The position numbers and the translations under genes were made by a program. The notes below the pieces were generated by a model, which searched no databases, had not been told where the DNA came from, and saw nothing but the letters and a program-made list of their open reading frames with translations. DNA of 64,000 bases from Firm-13 sp964617375 (GTDB taxonomy: Bacteria > Bacillota > Clostridia > Saccharofermentanales > Saccharofermentanaceae), in the NCBI GenBank assembly GCA_964617375.1, contig CAZTXQ010000013.1:1-64000 (forward strand), written 5' to 3'. Of the stretch, positions 60,751 to 64,000 are shown one piece after another. Within the stretch, counting starts at the first letter, position 1. Each line of letters begins with the position of its first letter.

Positions 60751-61009
60751 CTGGGGAATACGGATCGGCGGCCCGATTATAGTGACCGGCGTATTGATTC
60801 TGATTCTTGTTTATCACAAGAGGAGCAAAGTTACGGTTACCAATAAGACGTACCTGGACTCTGCCAATTGCGAAGTTATCGACGATATAGACGATTTCAC
60901 GCACAGCACCGTTTCGGTTGTTCACAACTCCAGCTCCAGCGGCGGCCACGGCGGCGGAGGAGGAGGCGGCGGAGGAGGTCACTCCGGCGGCGGAGGAGGA
61001 CATTTCTGA
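60173..61009 (+). CDS. TPM-domain protein, copy 2, full length
   Basis: A 278-residue protein: signal peptide ending LFAQGPGD, a TPM domain nearly identical to copy 1, then a membrane helix (IGGPIIVTGVLILILVYH, about 200-218), a short cytoplasmic part and a Gly-rich tail with SGGHGGGGGGGGGGHSGG and a final HF. This layout (signal, TPM, helix, Gly-rich tail) is that of the YgcG-like family. It overlaps copy 1 by 4 nt. The two copies may form heteromers. Confidence 0.88.
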   Translation: MNNMGRISSIRLFDAKRILAVLGCFMTAAAILCAVTVPLFAQGPGDRVTGVYDDGLLLNDSEEIALETLEKKISDKWDVNVLIATTISKTGYSNSDSGSESYAEDIYHDKTDAHKTEEDASGFLILIDMENRYFYIFTHESVNDRVTDGRCDEIYEDVADYASAGRYYECLDQALGEMDSSLQNYRTTQLAICWGIRIGGPIIVTGVLILILVYHKRSKVTVTNKTYLDSANCEVIDDIDDFTHSTVSVVHNSSSSGGHGGGGGGGGGGHSGGGGGHF

Positions 61010-61232
61010 CGAGTCGCATTTCGGCTCCTTTCCTTAACCGGAAGGGGGCCGTTTTCATGCCGGGAAAATGCGGTGCAAATATTTATTAAATATCAAAGAA
61101 GACATAATTGACTTTCATCAGCTAAGATGATTAATTGAATATAGTACAAACTATAATTTCATTTCAGGCTTATCAGTGGAGTTATAACGAATAAAGACAA
61201 AAACCTTTTAGTCAGGTGGGGGGGAGTCCCGT

Positions 61233-63821
61233 ATGTTCCGAAAACACACAAATCCTTATTTTCACGAGAATCGTCAATCCGGGCGTCGGTTGTCCGTGCT
61301 TCTTTCTGCGCTTCTTTCCGTGCTGTTCCTTATATCTTCTGTTCCGGCACCTGTTTTCGCGGCTGTCAAGGTCCAGGAGGGCGGAGTATCGACCGCATCG
61401 GCGGGAACTTTCTCGACAAGCGACGACGCGGATTCGGAATATCTCGATCCGGTCAATACTTTTTCCGACGGTCCCGTCTCTTATTATCTGGTTACACAGG
61501 ATGCGGCAAAGTCGGCCTGGACTACCGTGGATTATCAGGGAACTACATATCCGCTGGCGGCCGTTGTGGTCAGCAATGACTTGAATGCGATGAAGGTGAA
61601 CGGCGTCAGCATTTTTGCCGCGGATCACACGGTGTTCTTTGATTCGGGACTGTATACCGATACGGATCCGAACTCGTATGTCCGGTTATCGATCACCAAT
61701 CTTTCCCTGGTCGGACTCTATGAAGACGCAAACGGAGACCCGACCGCTTCCCTTACCAAAACGGCACGAGCGGACAATACGGTTGAACGATACAATATTA
61801 TGCACAGGAATGTGTATTTCGAGAACCTGATCTTTGACGGACTCGGACGGAATATGACGACGGCGAAGAGCAGAGGTGAATACTGTTTCTTCATTACCGG
61901 TGTTGCGGCTCCCTGGGACGGGACCGACGGATTCGTGATGAAGAACTGCGTTATACAGAATGTCGGAGCCTCCAACATGGCGTCGACTTCCAAAAACGTG
62001 GCGATCAATATCTACAGCTCGAACGGACGTCATAATTTCGAGGGTCTTGTCATCCGGAATATCAAGACAACTTTTGGACTTGGCATCGTGAGTATGAACC
62101 GCGCTACCCAAAACTACTTTAAAGACCTGACGATAGACGGTTCACTAGCGAGCTCCACTTCGAATTCGATCAAAATTGAAGATACGGACTCGGGAATTGA
62201 CGTTCCCTATTTAACGTATAAGAATGTTTTTGCGGGGGCGCTGACGCTTACGAAGACCGGAGGCCAGGGCTACGTCTACATCGAACGCTATCAGTACGCC
62301 GGAACCTATGTTCCTCAAGAATACCGCTATGCCCGTTACAGTACGTCGAACGGCTCATCCTTTTTCTCGGCGATCAATGTATACAGTTCACTTCCCGCGG
62401 CATCCTCTTCCTATGCCGTCCTTGATCTGACCGATAACTATTGGATTGTCCGGACCGATTCGGCAACATCCGTTGAGAATCAGATCACGGCGATCAGAAC
62501 GGTGCTGTCCAGAGTGTCTTCCGCCGGAGTTCCCAACAGCATTCCCGGATACAAGATTAAGCTCGTTACGGCGGTCTCCTCGATCGGAAGTTTTGCGGTA
62601 CCGGATCTCGGAAGCGCTCCGGCAAGTCTTGTTGCTGTGAAGCTGCTCGAGACCGGAAACCCGGCCGCGTACGACAGCACGGAATTGATTCCGTTTACCG
62701 CGGCTTCGACGATTACTCTAAAATCCTCGGATCCTTCCGGAATTCAGATCTATAATATCGATTTTGACTCTCAGGCTTTCTATACAATGAAAGAGGCGGT
62801 TTCCGGTGTTGCGCTAATAACGCCTGCCGATCCGAATGAATCAGCTCCGCCGGCGGGTTACCCGGTTTATGGCGGCTATGCGCTCGCATCCTCAGCCAAA
62901 GTGGCCGGTTCGCGGCCTGCAACGTTCGTTAATTGCGCGTTTACCGCGCTGGCTTCGACCGTTACGATAAACAATCCTATATCCGAACTCGGCCTTACGC
63001 AGCAAACGACCTTTGATGCGGACCTCACGGGCGGTTACACGGACAGTTCGATGGCAGCTTCGGCCTCGTCGGTGAACGATACCTCGATCAGATGGTTCTC
63101 GAGCAATCCGGCCGTCTTGTCCATTGATCCTTTAACGGGCGTCGCGACGGCTCATGCGCTCGGTACCGCAACCATTACGGCGAAGTCCACGGACTCTCTG
63201 AACCAGGGAGAAATCGAGAAACCGTTCGCATCTTTTGCGGTTACGGTTCGCGATCTGTTCTATGTTTCGTACAACGCCAACGGCAGCGATTCCGGAACGG
63301 CTCCGGCACAGGTTCCTGTCATATCCGGAAAGACCACAATTATAATGCCGGAAAACGATCTGATACGCGCCGGCTATACGTTCGAAGGCTGGAACGTGAA
63401 ACCGGACGGGACCGGAACGAATTATGCGGTCGGAGAATCGGTAACGGTTACGGCCCCGCTTGTATTGTATGCACGTTGGGTGAAGATCTTTGTTGCAACA
63501 CCGACACCGACCGTTACACCGACACCGACCGTTACGCCGGTTCCGACCGTTACGCCGGTTCCGACCGTTACGCCGGTTCCGACAACGACGCCGGAGCCTA
63601 CTCTCACACCGGCTGTGCCGACACCGACGCCGGCATCGGGAGTGTTGGGCGCTGTAAGAACACCTACGGCTGCGCCGACATCAAGACCTTCAAGCGGTGT
63701 ACTGGGTGTCACGAGGACCGGTGAGGAGACGAGCACACTTCTAGTAGCCGCGTCTGTCGCACTCCCGGTTTTGGCAGCCGTCGGGATTGTCATTCTCGTG
63801 ATACGAAGGAAAAAGGCATAA
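61233..63821 (+). CDS. Large cell-surface protein with Big-like and InlB-type repeats
   Basis: An 862-residue secreted protein. The signal peptide ends about residue 45 (PAPVFA). A beta-helix-like region with right-handed repeats (about 150-300) follows. Later come a bacterial Ig-like (Big2-type) domain (about 580-670; SSNPAVLSIDPLTGVATAHALG, in parts) and one Listeria-Bacteroides-type repeat (FYVSYNANGSDSG to LVLYARWV). The end has a TPTPTVTP-type Pro/Thr stalk, the sequence GVTRTGEE, a membrane helix and RRKKA. This is the usual plan of a cell-wall-anchored protein, although GVTRTG is not a standard LPxTG. A G-rich site precedes the ATG. Probable adhesin; no enzyme motif is seen. Confidence 0.83.
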   Translation: MFRKHTNPYFHENRQSGRRLSVLLSALLSVLFLISSVPAPVFAAVKVQEGGVSTASAGTFSTSDDADSEYLDPVNTFSDGPVSYYLVTQDAAKSAWTTVDYQGTTYPLAAVVVSNDLNAMKVNGVSIFAADHTVFFDSGLYTDTDPNSYVRLSITNLSLVGLYEDANGDPTASLTKTARADNTVERYNIMHRNVYFENLIFDGLGRNMTTAKSRGEYCFFITGVAAPWDGTDGFVMKNCVIQNVGASNMASTSKNVAINIYSSNGRHNFEGLVIRNIKTTFGLGIVSMNRATQNYFKDLTIDGSLASSTSNSIKIEDTDSGIDVPYLTYKNVFAGALTLTKTGGQGYVYIERYQYAGTYVPQEYRYARYSTSNGSSFFSAINVYSSLPAASSSYAVLDLTDNYWIVRTDSATSVENQITAIRTVLSRVSSAGVPNSIPGYKIKLVTAVSSIGSFAVPDLGSAPASLVAVKLLETGNPAAYDSTELIPFTAASTITLKSSDPSGIQIYNIDFDSQAFYTMKEAVSGVALITPADPNESAPPAGYPVYGGYALASSAKVAGSRPATFVNCAFTALASTVTINNPISELGLTQQTTFDADLTGGYTDSSMAASASSVNDTSIRWFSSNPAVLSIDPLTGVATAHALGTATITAKSTDSLNQGEIEKPFASFAVTVRDLFYVSYNANGSDSGTAPAQVPVISGKTTIIMPENDLIRAGYTFEGWNVKPDGTGTNYAVGESVTVTAPLVLYARWVKIFVATPTPTVTPTPTVTPVPTVTPVPTVTPVPTTTPEPTLTPAVPTPTPASGVLGAVRTPTAAPTSRPSSGVLGVTRTGEETSTLLVAASVALPVLAAVGIVILVIRRKKA

Positions 63822-63828
63822 TGACTGA

Positions 63829-63861
63829 ACCGGCGGTACCGTTAAGGGACGCCGGTTTTTG
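63829..63861 (+). terminator. Terminator of the surface-protein gene
   Basis: ACCGGCG (63829-63835) pairs with CGCCGGT (63850-63856), followed by TTTTTGC. Confidence 0.85.
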
Positions 63862-64000
63862 CATATGAACATTACGTTAATAACGAAGTTGTCGATGATG
63901 ACGGCAAGAAGTTCCGATTCTGACAAATCGTCGCTATTAATGTAAATATATAGAACGCACGTCCGAAACAGCGTTAGGAAACATTTTCTAAGAACGAAGC

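Overview
The window looks like a draft-assembly scaffold from a Gram-positive Bacillota of the class Clostridia. Supporting this are strong AGGAGG ribosome binding sites with ATG/GTG/TTG starts, TTGACA-N17-TATAAT promoters, RemA, a Crh-like HPr, a BlaI/BlaR1 pair, CoaX, an ECF S component, single-chain glycyl-tRNA synthetase, pyruvate phosphate dikinase and many lipoproteins with Ser/Thr/Ala-rich linkers. GC is moderate, a little over 50% by eye. The family cannot be fixed from this window. A run of exactly 100 N at 51291-51390 is a scaffold gap.

Layout. 1-3000: 75-bp tandem palindromic repeats, 34-bp repeats, and an orphan McrB-like ATPase. 3.1-13.4 kb: lipoproteins (WG-repeat, PstS with a candidate PhoP box, a HExxH metalloprotease), a coaX-S component pair probably for pantothenate, and several unknowns. 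13.6-19.7 kb: universal stress protein, acyl-CoA synthetase, tRNA-Cys, a cytoplasmic-looking GH26 mannanase and tRNA-Gly. 19.8-22.6 kb: a frameshifted zinc-ribbon gene, a palindrome array, GtrA and a PflX-like radical SAM enzyme. 22.8-39.8 kb is a dense housekeeping block on the + strand: purF-pseudouridine synthase-HAD; rplM-rpsI; amidohydrolase-tsaE-tsaB-rimI; crh-like-uvrC-phosphoesterase; yicC-remA-gmk-rpoZ-glyQS; ppdK. Many of these genes overlap by 1-8 nt and so are probably cotranscribed.

39.9-64 kb is accessory: an internally duplicated membrane protein, a DUF1905-nitroreductase fusion, GNAT and small membrane proteins, an ABC exporter whose ATPase has lost several catalytic-loop residues, a divergent subtilase lipoprotein, a VOC-racemase fusion, blaI-blaR1 with clear operators, an operon joining a CarH-like B12-binding protein to a MacB-type exporter, a zinc-ribbon protein with two tandemly duplicated TPM-domain genes, and a large cell-surface protein.

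The most unusual signal is non-coding. Three separate intergenic loci (1-245, 6967-7231, 20601-20867) carry three or four interrupted palindromes whose centres are 74-76 bp apart. Each locus has its own stem sequence, and the loops vary within two of them. A fourth, degraded repeat locus with a similar period (73 bp) flanks the assembly gap at 51.3-51.5 kb. A second genome-wide signal is the octamer CGCGAAAA/TTTTCGCG, which is strongly over-represented.
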